From Flavobacterium psychrophilum (GTDB taxonomy: Bacteria > Bacteroidota > Bacteroidia > Flavobacteriales > Flavobacteriaceae): a stretch of 64,000 nucleotides of DNA. The DNA lies in assembly GCA_945890865.1 (NCBI GenBank), contig CAMDDB010000004.1, positions 62,001 through 126,000 of the forward strand, in the 5' to 3' direction. How positions within the stretch are numbered: the first letter of the stretch is position 1; every line of letters starts with the position of its first letter. This document shows, piece after piece, positions 17,069 to 26,047 of this stretch. The position numbers were made by a program, and so were the translations under genes. The notes beneath the pieces are model-generated. The model had not been told where the DNA came from. It made no database searches and saw only the letters and a program-made list of their open reading frames with translations.

Positions 17069-17076
17069 TATCTTTG
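17069..17076 (+). promoter_or_regulatory. Promoter -7 element of the small gene at 17091
   Basis: TATCTTTG is an exact TAnnTTTG match 14 bp before the ATG, implying a very short leader. Confidence 0.5.
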
Positions 17077-17090
17077 AAAATTAATAATTT

Positions 17091-17345
17091 ATGATGACGA
17101 GAAAAATTAAGTTAATTTGGGATTTTAAAGGACATTTTGCTGCTAAAACAGCCGAACACCACGAAATTCATCTGAAAGAATTTTTAGAAAAAGAAAATTA
17201 TACGCTAAAAATTACTGGCTTTGAAATTCTTAACGTAATGTATGCTATCGCATTTTTGGTAGTAGAAGAAAAAGATATGATTCGGTTTAGAGATGCTTTA
17301 AAACCGCATCGTGGGGAAGTATTTTCCACCGAAAAACTTCTATAA
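17091..17345 (+). CDS. Small hypothetical protein
   Basis: The 84-residue product (ATG ATG start, MMTRKIKLIWDFKG) is basic and soluble with His in HFAAKTAEHHEIHLKEFL and ends GEVFSTEKLL. It has a proper promoter and no overlap with neighbours, which supports it as real. I recognise no characterised family. It is convergent with recQ, 15 bp apart. Confidence 0.65.
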   Translation: MMTRKIKLIWDFKGHFAAKTAEHHEIHLKEFLEKENYTLKITGFEILNVMYAIAFLVVEEKDMIRFRDALKPHRGEVFSTEKLL

Positions 17346-17360
17346 AGGAACTTATTTTAC

Positions 17361-19556
17361 TTAATTTGCCACTTCACTGATAAACTTAATGCGCATCAAT
17401 CGAAGTTCTTCAATATCAAATTCACCATCAAATTCTTTCAAGGCGTCTTTGATGTTGTCTGTTTCGGATTCCATGAAATAATCGTGAATTTCTTCTTGTT
17501 GGTCTTCGTCTAATATTTCATCGATCCAATACCTAATATTCAATTTGGTGCCCGAATACACAATTTGTTCCATTTCTTTCAACAAACCGTCCATATCCAA
17601 ACCTTTTGCTTTTGCGATGTCGTCTAAGGCTAATTTTCGATCTACATTTTGGATGACATACAATTTTAAACCCGAATTAGCTCCTGTAGATTTTACCACT
17701 AAGTCGTCCGGTCTCACAATGTCGTTATCTTCTACATACCGAGCAATTAAGGCTACAAATTCAGCACCATATTTTTTCGCTTTTCCTTCTCCTACTCCGT
17801 GAACATTACTTAACTCATCTATAGATATTGGATATTTGAGTGCCATATCTTCTAGTGAAGGATCTTGAAACACGACAAAAGGCGGAATTCCAAGCTTTTT
17901 GGCTACTTTTTTACGCAAATCACGCAACATAGTCATCAGCGCCTCATCGGCAGTACCCGTTGATTTAGCTGCGGTAACAATTGCTTCGTCTTCTTCTTCA
18001 TTGTACTCATGATCTTCCGACATTAAGAACGAAGCCGGTTTTTTGATGAAAGCTTCCCCTTTAGGAGTTAATTTTAATACGCCATAGGTTTCTATGTCTT
18101 TTGACAACAATCCGTCGACTAAAACTTGACGAATTAAGGCCATCCAATATTTTTCGTCAAATTTTGTACCGCTACCAAAATAGGGATGAGTATCTATTTT
18201 TTGGGCTTTAATAATGGCATTGATTTTACCCACTAAAGCAAAAATAACTTCTTTTGATTTGAATAATTGTTTGGTATCACGCACTACTTTTAGCAAGGTA
18301 ACCACTTGCTCTTGCGCTTCCACTTTTGTTTTGGGGTTGCGCACATTGTCATCCATGTCTGCACCGTCTCCATCAATATCGTCAAATTCTTCCCCGAAAT
18401 AGTGGAGTAAAAATTTACGTCGCGACATCGAAGTTTCCGCATAGGCAACAACTTCTTGCAATAAAGCAAAACCTATTTCTTGTTCGGCAACAGGTTTTCC
18501 CGAAAGAAATTTTTCTAATTTCTCGATATCTTTATAGGAATAATAGGCTAAACAATGTCCTTCGCCTCCATCTCGTCCGGCTCGACCCGTTTCTTGATAA
18601 TAACTTTCTAATGATTTTGGAATATCATGATGGATCACAAAACGCACATCGGGTTTATCAATCCCCATTCCAAATGCAATTGTGGCTACCACCACCTCAA
18701 CATCTTCCATTAAAAACATATCTTGGTGTTTTGCTCTTGTTTTGGAATCTAAACCAGCATGATAAGGAACCGCACTTACGCCGTTTACTTGCAATACTTG
18801 TGCAATTTCTTCTACTTTCTTACGACTCAAACAGTAAATAACTCCAGATTTTCCTTTATGTTGCTTAATGAATCGAATGATATCCGATTCGATATTTTTG
18901 GTTTTTGTGCGTACTTCATAATACAAATTAGGACGATTAAACGATGCTTTAAACGTATTAGCATCGGGCATGTCCAAGTTTTTTAGGATGTCTTCTTGTA
19001 CTTTAGGCGTTGCTGTTGCGGTTAATCCAATCATGGGGACATCTCCCAATTGACGTACAATATTTCGCAAATTTCTGTATTCCGGTCTAAAATCGTGTCC
19101 CCATTCAGAGATACAATGGGCTTCATCGATTGCAACAAAAGAAATTTTGACTTCGTTTAAAAACTTTAGGTATTCTTCTTTGGTAAGTGATTCTGGAGCT
19201 ACATACAGTAATTTGGTTATTCCAGACGTAATATCTTTTTTGACTTGATTGACTTCGGTTTTATTCAAAGAAGAGTTTAATACATGTGCGATTCCAGTAA
19301 CAGAACTTAAACTTCGAATAGCATCTACTTGATTCTTCATTAAAGCAATTAGGGGAGACACTACAATAGCAGTTCCTTCCAATACCAAAGCAGGCAACTG
19401 ATAGCAAAGTGATTTTCCACCACCGGTAGGCATAATAACAAAAGTATTGTTTCCGGTAATGATGCTTTTAACTACTTGTTCCTGAAGACCTTTGAATTGG
19501 TTAAACCCAAAATATTTCTTTAATTCTTTATGTAAATCAATTTCGTGTGGATTCAT
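17361..19556 (-). CDS. recQ: ATP-dependent DNA helicase RecQ, zinc-finger cysteines absent
   Basis: This 3'-5' DNA helicase is involved in recombination and fork repair. The 731 residues show Walker A MPTGGGKSLCYQLPA, the DEAH box AIDEAHCISEWGHDFRPEY, motif III GLTATAT, motif VI QETGRAGRDG, a winged-helix region and an HRDC domain (DLRKKVAKKLGIPPF). The stretch where E. coli RecQ has its four zinc-binding cysteines reads MSRRKFLLHYFGEEFDD and continues Asp/Asn-rich with no cysteine. A further C-terminal extension of about 100 residues follows the HRDC. Confidence 0.93.
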   Translation of the reverse strand: MNPHEIDLHKELKKYFGFNQFKGLQEQVVKSIITGNNTFVIMPTGGGKSLCYQLPALVLEGTAIVVSPLIALMKNQVDAIRSLSSVTGIAHVLNSSLNKTEVNQVKKDITSGITKLLYVAPESLTKEEYLKFLNEVKISFVAIDEAHCISEWGHDFRPEYRNLRNIVRQLGDVPMIGLTATATPKVQEDILKNLDMPDANTFKASFNRPNLYYEVRTKTKNIESDIIRFIKQHKGKSGVIYCLSRKKVEEIAQVLQVNGVSAVPYHAGLDSKTRAKHQDMFLMEDVEVVVATIAFGMGIDKPDVRFVIHHDIPKSLESYYQETGRAGRDGGEGHCLAYYSYKDIEKLEKFLSGKPVAEQEIGFALLQEVVAYAETSMSRRKFLLHYFGEEFDDIDGDGADMDDNVRNPKTKVEAQEQVVTLLKVVRDTKQLFKSKEVIFALVGKINAIIKAQKIDTHPYFGSGTKFDEKYWMALIRQVLVDGLLSKDIETYGVLKLTPKGEAFIKKPASFLMSEDHEYNEEEDEAIVTAAKSTGTADEALMTMLRDLRKKVAKKLGIPPFVVFQDPSLEDMALKYPISIDELSNVHGVGEGKAKKYGAEFVALIARYVEDNDIVRPDDLVVKSTGANSGLKLYVIQNVDRKLALDDIAKAKGLDMDGLLKEMEQIVYSGTKLNIRYWIDEILDEDQQEEIHDYFMESETDNIKDALKEFDGEFDIEELRLMRIKFISEVAN

Positions 19557-19578
19557 TCTCTATTAATATGATTTTACC

Positions 19579-19586
19579 TAAATTTG
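19579..19586 (+). promoter_or_regulatory. Promoter -7 element of kdsD
   Basis: TAAATTTG matches TAnnTTTG about 56 bp before the kdsD start. It abuts, back to back, the recQ box at 19587-19594. Confidence 0.45.
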
Positions 19587-19594
19587 CAAACATA
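19587..19594 (-). promoter_or_regulatory. Promoter -7 element of recQ
   Basis: The minus strand reads TATGTTTG (TAnnTTTG) 31 bp before the recQ ATG. Together with the kdsD box it forms a compact divergent promoter whose junction reads TTTGCAAA. Confidence 0.4.
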
Positions 19595-19641
19595 AAGATA
19601 CGATTTTCTTTAACACATACAAATTTTTTAATATATCTATT

Positions 19642-20607
19642 TTGAGTACAATTGAAACCATTTTAGCTACGGCAAAAAAGACACTTTTATCAGAAAGTAA
19701 GAGTATCGAAAACCTTGTCAATTATTTGGATGAAGACTTTGCAAAGAGTGTAACCGAAATTTACAATACCAAAGGCAGACTCGTTATTACAGGTATTGGA
19801 AAAAGTGCCTTGATTGCTCAAAAAATTGTTGCTACCCTAAATTCAACGGGTACTCCTTCCTTATTTTTGCATGCTGCAGAAGCCGTTCATGGCGATTTAG
19901 GCATGGTACGCCCCGAAGATATTGTCATTTGTATTTCAAAAAGCGGCAACAGTCCGGAAATTAAAGTACTTGCCCCATTATTAAAACGTTTTGGCAACAC
20001 TTTGATTGGCATGACCGCCGATAAAAATTCATTTTTAGGAAAAGAATCACATTACATTCTGCATGCTTATGTTGAGAGCGAAGCTTGCCCTAATAATTTA
20101 GCCCCCACAAACAGTACCACTGCCCAATTGGTATTAGGAGACGCGTTAGCCGTTTGTTTAATGGAACTGCGTAATTTTAAAAGCGAAGATTTTGCGGTAT
20201 ATCATCCGGGTGGTGCTTTAGGTAAAAAATTACTACTTCGAGTGAAAGACATGTTAGACACCACACACGCTCCGAGTGTATCTCCCGATGCTTCCGTCAA
20301 AAAAGTAATTATGGAAATTTCGGAAAAACGTTTGGGGGTAACTGCAGTAATTGAAAATAATGTGGTAATTGGAATTATTACCGATGGGGATATTCGAAGA
20401 ATGCTGAGCAACCGAGATACTTTTGCCGATTTGACCGCCAGAGACATCATGACGCAACATCCAAAACATATTTCTTCAAACCTATTAGTTTCTGAGGCAT
20501 TAAACGTATTGGAAAACAATGCCATTACCCAATTGGTCGTTATAGATAATCAAGAGTATAAAGGCATTCTACATTTACATGATATTTTAAAAGAAGGCAT
20601 CGTATAA
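19642..20607 (+). CDS. kdsD: Arabinose-5-phosphate isomerase (KdsD/KpsF/GutQ family)
   Basis: It converts ribulose-5-phosphate to arabinose-5-phosphate, the first dedicated step to Kdo for lipopolysaccharide. The 321-residue product has an N-terminal SIS domain (GIGKSALIAQKIVATLNSTG; ICISKSGNSPEI) and two C-terminal CBS domains (GVTAVIENNVVIGIITDGD). The start is a TTG at 19642 (STIETILATAKK), because no in-frame ATG lies at a sensible position. It overlaps tatC by one base (TAATG), so they are translationally coupled. Confidence 0.92.
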   Translation: MSTIETILATAKKTLLSESKSIENLVNYLDEDFAKSVTEIYNTKGRLVITGIGKSALIAQKIVATLNSTGTPSLFLHAAEAVHGDLGMVRPEDIVICISKSGNSPEIKVLAPLLKRFGNTLIGMTADKNSFLGKESHYILHAYVESEACPNNLAPTNSTTAQLVLGDALAVCLMELRNFKSEDFAVYHPGGALGKKLLLRVKDMLDTTHAPSVSPDASVKKVIMEISEKRLGVTAVIENNVVIGIITDGDIRRMLSNRDTFADLTARDIMTQHPKHISSNLLVSEALNVLENNAITQLVVIDNQEYKGILHLHDILKEGIV

Positions 20608-21428
20608 TGGCAAAAAAGAATATAGGTGAGATGTCTTTTTTAGACCATCTTGAAGAACTCCGTTGGTTATTAGTTAGAAGCTCCGCAGCTATACTGATTT
20701 GCGCAACAGTGGCCTTCTTCTTTAGCGATTTTATTTTCAACGAAATTATTTTCGGCCCGAAAGATCCAAATTTTATTACCTACCGATTTTTTTGTGATCT
20801 TTCCAATGACTTACAAATTTCTGAATCCTTTTGTGTAACAGAACTACCTTTCAACATTCAAAACACGGAAGTGGAAGGACAGGTTTCGTTGCTCATTTGG
20901 ACCTGCATCACAGCCGGATTTATTATTGCTTTTCCCTATATGCTTTGGTTGTTGTGGAACTTTATTAGTCCAGCACTCTATGAAAAAGAACGTAAATACG
21001 CCAAAGCCTTTGTATCGATTGCCTCCTTGTTGTTTTTCTTAGGGGTTTTATTTGGATATTTTATTATCATTCCTATGTCGGTAAATTTCTTCGCCACTTT
21101 TACGGTGAGTGCCGACATCAAAAACGACATCAACATTCAATCGTATATCAGCATGATCAAAACGTCGGTTATTGCTTCTGGATTGATTTTTGAGATGCCA
21201 ATTATCATTTATTTCTTATCAAAGGTCGGATTGGTAACCCCCTATTTTTTAAGAAAATACCGTAAATATGCTATAGTATTAATACTTATTTTAGCCGCTA
21301 TCGTTACCCCACCCGATGTGGTGAGTCAGGTTATTGTTTCGATTCCATTATTGGTGTTGTATGAAATCAGTATTTTTATTAGTGCTGCGGTAGTAAAAAA
21401 CAAAGAAAAAGAAAAATTAAACGCATAA
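20607..21428 (+). CDS. tatC: Sec-independent protein translocase TatC
   Basis: This is the inner-membrane core of the Tat pathway, which binds twin-arginine signal peptides and exports folded proteins. The 273 residues begin with MSFLDHLEELRW, the conserved TatC N-terminus with the signal-binding Glu, and contain six predicted membrane helices and a LPFNIQNTEVEGQ periplasmic loop. No tatA is adjacent. It starts within the kdsD stop codon and is followed closely by an AhpD-like gene. Confidence 0.95.
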   Translation: MAKKNIGEMSFLDHLEELRWLLVRSSAAILICATVAFFFSDFIFNEIIFGPKDPNFITYRFFCDLSNDLQISESFCVTELPFNIQNTEVEGQVSLLIWTCITAGFIIAFPYMLWLLWNFISPALYEKERKYAKAFVSIASLLFFLGVLFGYFIIIPMSVNFFATFTVSADIKNDINIQSYISMIKTSVIASGLIFEMPIIIYFLSKVGLVTPYFLRKYRKYAIVLILILAAIVTPPDVVSQVIVSIPLLVLYEISIFISAAVVKNKEKEKLNA

Positions 21429-21432
21429 AAAC

Positions 21433-21783
21433 ATGGCAGATTTAGTAAAAGAATTCAACGATTACCGTTCGAAAATGAACGAAAAATTATTGGCTGATAA
21501 CAATAAAGTCATCAAACGAATTTTCAATGTAGATACGAATGCCTATTTAGAAGGTGCATTAGATGTAAAAACCAAAGAACTTTTAGGATTAGTAGCTTCG
21601 GCGGTATTGCGCTGTGACGATTGCATCAAATACCATTTAGAAACCGCCTACAAAAATGGCGTAAACAAAGAAGAAATGATGGAAGCCATGGGCATTGCTA
21701 CTTTAGTGGGTGGCACAATAGTCGTTCCGCATTTACGAAGAGCCTACGAGTTTTGGGAAGCGTTGGAAAATGAGCCGGTTTAA
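21433..21783 (+). CDS. Carboxymuconolactone decarboxylase/AhpD-like protein
   Basis: The 116-residue protein contains the AhpD-type redox motif RCDDCIKYH (CxxC followed by His) and the EEMMEAMGIATLVGG helix of the CMD fold. Such small proteins are usually homomultimeric with peroxidase-supporting or unknown redox function. It lies 4 bp behind tatC in what looks like a kdsD-tatC-CMD operon. Directly at its stop codon begins an octamer repeat array. Confidence 0.85.
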   Translation: MADLVKEFNDYRSKMNEKLLADNNKVIKRIFNVDTNAYLEGALDVKTKELLGLVASAVLRCDDCIKYHLETAYKNGVNKEEMMEAMGIATLVGGTIVVPHLRRAYEFWEALENEPV

Positions 21784-21823
21784 CAATTAGCCAATATGTC
21801 AATGAGACAATGTATCAATGAAA
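21784..21823 (+). repeat. Octamer array (CAAT-phase), five units, 3' of the CMD gene
   Basis: Five contiguous 8-mers each begin with CAAT: CAATTAGC, CAATATGT, CAATGAGA, CAATGTAT, CAATGAAA. The array starts immediately after the TAA stop. It belongs to the KWGNCAAT family seen elsewhere in the window, in the same orientation relative to the upstream gene. Confidence 0.7.
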
Positions 21824-21912
21824 ACATCCAAATAGTAGCGTCCAAAAGTTAAACTAAATCAAATTAAATTTGAACATCAAATTAAATTAATATTTTTACA
21901 AAATATAGAATA

Positions 21913-21952
21913 ATTGGCACATTGCCGAATTGTCTAATTGACACATTACCAA
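21913..21952 (-). repeat. Octamer array, inverted, directly before lptB
   Basis: Units ATTGGCAC, ATTGCCGA, ATTGTCTA, ATTGACAC and a partial ATTACC follow one another with exact 8-bp period and end next to the lptB ATG. On the complementary strand they read KWGNCAAT, opposite to the array at 21784, so the two could pair in the transcript. Confidence 0.7.
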
Positions 21953-21953
21953 A

Positions 21954-22721
21954 ATGAAATTAAGAGCAGAAAATTTAGTTAAAACCTATAAAAAAAGAAC
22001 TGTCGTTAAAGGGATTTCTGTAGAAGTAAACCAAGGGGAAATCGTGGGGTTACTAGGTCCTAATGGTGCAGGAAAAACTACCTCATTCTACATGATCGTT
22101 GGATTGGTAAAACCAAACAGTGGTTCTATCTATCTTGACGATATGGATATCACTAATTTTCCTATGTACAAACGCGCACAAAATGGAATTGGCTACTTGG
22201 CACAAGAAGCCTCTGTTTTTAGAAAACTAAGTATTGAAGATAATATTTTAAGCGTTTTGCAATTGACAAATCTTTCTAAAGAAGCTCAAGAAGCCAAAAT
22301 GGAAGCTTTAATTGCCGAATTCTCTTTGGAAAACATTCGCACCAACCGTGGAGATTTACTTTCGGGTGGAGAACGCCGTCGTACTGAAATTGCACGTGCC
22401 TTAGCAACCGATCCAAAATTTATTTTGTTAGATGAACCCTTTGCTGGAGTGGATCCCGTTGCCGTAGAAGATATTCAACGCATTGTGGCCCAGTTAAAAA
22501 ATAAAAACATCGGTATTTTAATTACAGATCACAACGTTCAAGAAACACTTGCTATTACTGATAAAACCTACTTAATGTTTGAAGGAGGAATATTAAAAGC
22601 AGGTAAACCGGAAGAATTAGTAGAAGACGAAATGGTTCGTAGGGTTTATTTGGGACAGAATTTTGAGTTGCGCAAAACAAAAATCGATTTCAATGTTCCA
22701 AAAGCAGATGTGGAAATATAA
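21954..22721 (+). CDS. lptB: LPS export ABC transporter ATP-binding protein LptB
   Basis: This cytoplasmic ATPase of the LptBFG complex extracts lipopolysaccharide from the inner membrane. The 255 residues have Walker A GPNGAGKTTSFYMIVGL, the LptB-typical Q-loop GIGYLAQEASVFRKLS, signature LSGGERRRTEIARALA and Walker B FILLDEPFAGVDP. This combination is diagnostic of LptB. lptF, lptG and lptC are not in the window. The start lies right at the end of an octamer array. Confidence 0.95.
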   Translation: MKLRAENLVKTYKKRTVVKGISVEVNQGEIVGLLGPNGAGKTTSFYMIVGLVKPNSGSIYLDDMDITNFPMYKRAQNGIGYLAQEASVFRKLSIEDNILSVLQLTNLSKEAQEAKMEALIAEFSLENIRTNRGDLLSGGERRRTEIARALATDPKFILLDEPFAGVDPVAVEDIQRIVAQLKNKNIGILITDHNVQETLAITDKTYLMFEGGILKAGKPEELVEDEMVRRVYLGQNFELRKTKIDFNVPKADVEI

Positions 22722-22723
22722 TC

Positions 22724-22963
22724 ATGCGCAATCCAAGTATAGAAATTCTAGAAAAATGGCGAAAAGACCCTAATAATTGGAAATGGGGTTGCCTATATTA
22801 CAACAAAGTAGATCAACGCTTATTTCCTCCCAAAAGAATACCCTGGATGGGATGGACTATTAACTTTGCCAATTGGAAATCAATACTTGCCTTTTTACTT
22901 GTACTCGGGAGCATCTTACTTCTTATCTTGATCGGGGAAGCCCTTAATTTTTTGCCAAAATAG
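22724..22963 (+). CDS. DUF5808-like small membrane protein
   Basis: The 79 residues carry an N-terminal segment DPNNWKWGCLYYNKVDQRLFPPKR and GWTINFANWKS, as in DUF5808-type proteins, followed by one hydrophobic helix (about residues 51-73). It is 2 bp after lptB and probably cotranscribed. Its 3' end overlaps the convergent pssA by 20 bp. Function unknown. Confidence 0.7.
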   Translation: MRNPSIEILEKWRKDPNNWKWGCLYYNKVDQRLFPPKRIPWMGWTINFANWKSILAFLLVLGSILLLILIGEALNFLPK

Positions 22964-23687
22964 TATTGTTTATCGTCGATAATGCGACATAAAATAAAAT
23001 AATGATCGGCAATGCTGTAAATCCAAAAAACAAAAATAAGAATGCTGATAGGGCTAAAAAGGAGAATTGCAGTTTACTTTTCTTCCAACTAAACTCTTTA
23101 ACTTTTAATGAAAATAAAGGGATTTCTGCATTCAACATATAGGCACTAATCAAACTGATAGCCAACAATACAAATGGATTAAAAAGCGCATTGACTACCC
23201 ATTCGTGACTACCGTCAAATTGTATCATTGGAATACTCATAATAAATAGTGCATTGGCAGGCGTTGGTAAGCCAATAAAAGAATCGGTTTGACGGACATC
23301 TATATTAAATTTGGCCAATCGGTAGGCTGAAGCTAATGTAATGATGAAACCTAAATAAGGAACAAATCCCATGTAGTAATAGTCTTCTGTTAAATAATAC
23401 ATCGAGGTATCGTCTTCTTGTATATCAAGAAGGAGTTTAAACATCATTAAGCCAGGTACTACGCCACTCGTAATGACATCGGCAAGAGAATCCAATTGCA
23501 AACCCAATTCGCCTGACACTTTAAATTTACGGGCAAAAAAACCATCCCAAAAGTCAAAAAAGATCCCCAAACAAACAAAAAGAAAAGCCTCATCATAATA
23601 TCCTTTAAAAATTGCAATAATGGCCAATAAACCGCTAGAAAGGTTTAACAAGGTAATTGCGTTCGGAATATGTTGTTTAATTTGCAT
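22944..23687 (-). CDS. pssA: CDP-diacylglycerol--serine O-phosphatidyltransferase
   Basis: It makes phosphatidylserine, the precursor of phosphatidylethanolamine, in the inner membrane. The CDP-alcohol phosphotransferase motif is complete (DGFFARKFKVSGELG then LQLDSLAD, matching DGx2ARx8Gx3Dx3D). The 247-residue protein has about seven to eight hydrophobic segments. A TACATTTG promoter box lies upstream. The serine specificity rests on family resemblance and length. Confidence 0.9.
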   Translation of the reverse strand: MQIKQHIPNAITLLNLSSGLLAIIAIFKGYYDEAFLFVCLGIFFDFWDGFFARKFKVSGELGLQLDSLADVITSGVVPGLMMFKLLLDIQEDDTSMYYLTEDYYYMGFVPYLGFIITLASAYRLAKFNIDVRQTDSFIGLPTPANALFIMSIPMIQFDGSHEWVVNALFNPFVLLAISLISAYMLNAEIPLFSLKVKEFSWKKSKLQFSFLALSAFLFLFFGFTALPIIILFYVALSTINNTILAKN

Positions 23688-23733
23688 AGCAATCGGTTTT
23701 ATTCAACTCAAGTAAATTCTAATTTAATCGCTA

Positions 23734-23741
23734 CAAATGTA
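23734..23741 (-). promoter_or_regulatory. Promoter -7 element of pssA
   Basis: The minus strand reads TACATTTG (TAnnTTTG) 46 bp before the pssA ATG. Confidence 0.45.
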
Positions 23742-23812
23742 ATACAATAAGTTAATACAATTAGAGTTTACTAATTAAGAAATTTATTCCATCTTTGTAA
23801 AAAAAATTGGCC

Positions 23813-24886
23813 TTGAAAAAGATTTTTATGCTACTTTTTGTTTGTGTTACCGCCTTCAGCACCGCTCAAAGCGTTCGAAAATATTCGAATGAGTTCATGA
23901 GTATTGGGGTAGATGCAGCGGCCTTAGGCATGTCAAATGCTGTTGTTTCACACACCCACGATGTCAATTCGGGATATTGGAATCCAGCAGGTTTAGTACA
24001 CTTAGAAGACAAACAATTTGCACTCATGCATGCCAATTATTTTGCCAATATTGCCCAATATGACTATGCCGGTTTTGCGATGCCCATTGATGATCAAAGT
24101 GCTGTGGGTATCTCATTGATCCGTTTTGGGGTAGATGATATTTTAAACACCACCCAATTGATCGACAGTGAAGGAAATATCGATTACAACCGGATTTCGT
24201 TATTCTCCACCGCCGATTATGGTCTGACCCTTTCGTATGCCAGAAGCCTCCCAATTGACGGATTAAATTATGGCGTTAATGCCAAGGTTATTCGTCGAAC
24301 TATTGGCGATTTTGCTAATTCTTGGGGCTTTGGATTTGATATAGGAATACAGTATATCAGTGAAGATGAAGCTTGGAAATTTGGCTTACTATTGCGCGAC
24401 ATCACTACAACGTACAACACTTGGACCATCGATACCAAAAAATATGAAGCCATAGCGAATGCCATTCCCGGCGAAAATCAAGAATTGCCTGAAACGAGCG
24501 AAATTACATTGCCGAAAGCACAATTGGGTTTGTCAAAAAAATGGGTAGTACGCTACGATTATAGTATTTTGGCGGCTGCCAATTTGAACATGCAATTTGC
24601 GCAAACCAATGATATCATTTCTTCCCGGGCAGTGAGTATCGATCCGGCAATGGGTTTTGAATTGGGCTATCTCAATTTGGTTTACCTGAGAGGGGGCGTT
24701 GGAAATTTTCAGCAAATAAGCCAAATAGATACCACTAAAAAAGTGAGTTTTCAGCCCAATATCGGACTGGGATTCAAATACAAAGGGATTCAAATTGATT
24801 ATGCATTAACCGATTTAGGCGATCAAAGTGCTGCTTTATATTCCAATATTTTTTCGTTGAAAATGGATTGGGAAGTGTTTCGATAA
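23813..24886 (+). CDS. PorV/PorQ-family outer-membrane protein
   Basis: The likely start is a TTG at 23813 (KKIFMLLFVCVTAFSTAQ), giving a signal peptide; TTG at 23807 is an alternative. The mature chain has GVDAAALGMSNAVVS and DVNSGYWNPAGL, the hallmark of the UPF0164/PorV-PorQ beta-barrel family related to FadL. PorV and PorQ work in type IX secretion, but many flavobacteria carry additional homologues of unknown role; no other T9SS gene is in the window. It is followed by a DUF4105 gene. Confidence 0.8.
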   Translation: MKKIFMLLFVCVTAFSTAQSVRKYSNEFMSIGVDAAALGMSNAVVSHTHDVNSGYWNPAGLVHLEDKQFALMHANYFANIAQYDYAGFAMPIDDQSAVGISLIRFGVDDILNTTQLIDSEGNIDYNRISLFSTADYGLTLSYARSLPIDGLNYGVNAKVIRRTIGDFANSWGFGFDIGIQYISEDEAWKFGLLLRDITTTYNTWTIDTKKYEAIANAIPGENQELPETSEITLPKAQLGLSKKWVVRYDYSILAAANLNMQFAQTNDIISSRAVSIDPAMGFELGYLNLVYLRGGVGNFQQISQIDTTKKVSFQPNIGLGFKYKGIQIDYALTDLGDQSAALYSNIFSLKMDWEVFR

Positions 24887-24931
24887 TTTCAGAAAAATAA
24901 CTTAGAAACAAGAAGAAAGACATTATTAAAT

Positions 24932-26047
24932 ATGATAAAAAAACTACTTTTCGCATTCCTACTCTTCATTCCTTTGCTTGGTTTTTCCCAAAATATTTTA
25001 CTTTCTGAACAGGCAAAAGTAAGTATTTTAACCTGTGGTACAGGACCCGAATCCTATGCGATGTATGGTCATACCGGAATTCGAATCCAAGATCCTTCCT
25101 TAGGAATTGATGTCGTTTATAATTATGGCGCCTTTGATTTTAGTACCCCAAATTTCATTAGACGATTTGTAAAAGGAGATTTGCAATATTTTGTAACCAA
25201 GGGGAGTTACGCGGAATTTTACTATACGTATCAGGTAGAGAATCGAGAAATAATTGAACAAAAATTAGCACTTTCATCCCCACAAATCAATCAATTATTC
25301 CAGCAATTAAATACTTCGGTGTATAGCGATGAACGCTTTTATACCTACAAATTTATTGATCGAAATTGCACTACGATGGTGGTCGATAAAATCAATCAAA
25401 CCTTAGGAAAAGAATCCATAAAATCGAACCGTACAAATTTATCGTATAGAGCAATATTATATCCCTACATGTCAAATTTTTATATGAAATTAGGAATCCA
25501 ATTGATCTTTGGGGCAAAAGTAGACGAACCCGCTACGCGTTTGTTTTTACCCTACGAATTGAATAAAGCGCTATCCCAAACTAAAATCGAAGGAAAACCG
25601 ATTAGTACTTCTACGGAAACGATATTAAAAGCTAGAAAAACAAACCCTCCCTTTACGTTTTGGAATTCGATTTATTCGCTAATTGTAGCCTTACTCCTCT
25701 TAGCCCTGTTGGGAAAAAAATGGATTCCGATAGTCTATTTTTTTATGGCGGGATTTTTAGGTCTATTTTTTGCGCTCATGGTTGTGTACTCCAATCATGA
25801 AGAAATCCTTTGGAACAATACTATTTTATTGTTCAATCCACTATTAATTGCATATGCCTGGTTCCTTTGGAAAGAGAACATTCGTGCCACAAAGCTATTG
25901 ACGAAAATTATCTTGGGGGGCTTTATCGTATACATGATTTATATGCTCGATAAAATACACTTACAAATTGTTTGGCCTTTTATTGCGCTAAATTCCTATT
26001 GGTTGCTTAAAATAGCGTTGAAAAAAAATTATTTTTCCCTTAAATAA
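24932..26047 (+). CDS. DUF4105/Lnb-type membrane protein
   Basis: The 371 residues have a signal peptide (MIKKLLFAFLLFIPLLGFSQ), a periplasmic domain with YGHTGIRIQDP and YNYGAFDF and a Cys in FIDRNCTTMVVDKIN, then about five C-terminal membrane helices starting near residue 245. This is the DUF4105 architecture. In Bacteroides a DUF4105 protein, Lnb, has been described as a lipoprotein N-acyltransferase; the shared His and Cys fit a thiol acyl-transfer mechanism, but the role here is inferred. Its 3' end overlaps the convergent regulator by 19 bp. Confidence 0.8.
   Translation: MIKKLLFAFLLFIPLLGFSQNILLSEQAKVSILTCGTGPESYAMYGHTGIRIQDPSLGIDVVYNYGAFDFSTPNFIRRFVKGDLQYFVTKGSYAEFYYTYQVENREIIEQKLALSSPQINQLFQQLNTSVYSDERFYTYKFIDRNCTTMVVDKINQTLGKESIKSNRTNLSYRAILYPYMSNFYMKLGIQLIFGAKVDEPATRLFLPYELNKALSQTKIEGKPISTSTETILKARKTNPPFTFWNSIYSLIVALLLLALLGKKWIPIVYFFMAGFLGLFFALMVVYSNHEEILWNNTILLFNPLLIAYAWFLWKENIRATKLLTKIILGGFIVYMIYMLDKIHLQIVWPFIALNSYWLLKIALKKNYFSLK

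Noticed and set aside
18326..18841. 171-codon plus-strand frame within recQ
   Set aside because: It is antisense to conserved helicase sequence, has no domain resemblance and no promoter; it is a shadow frame.
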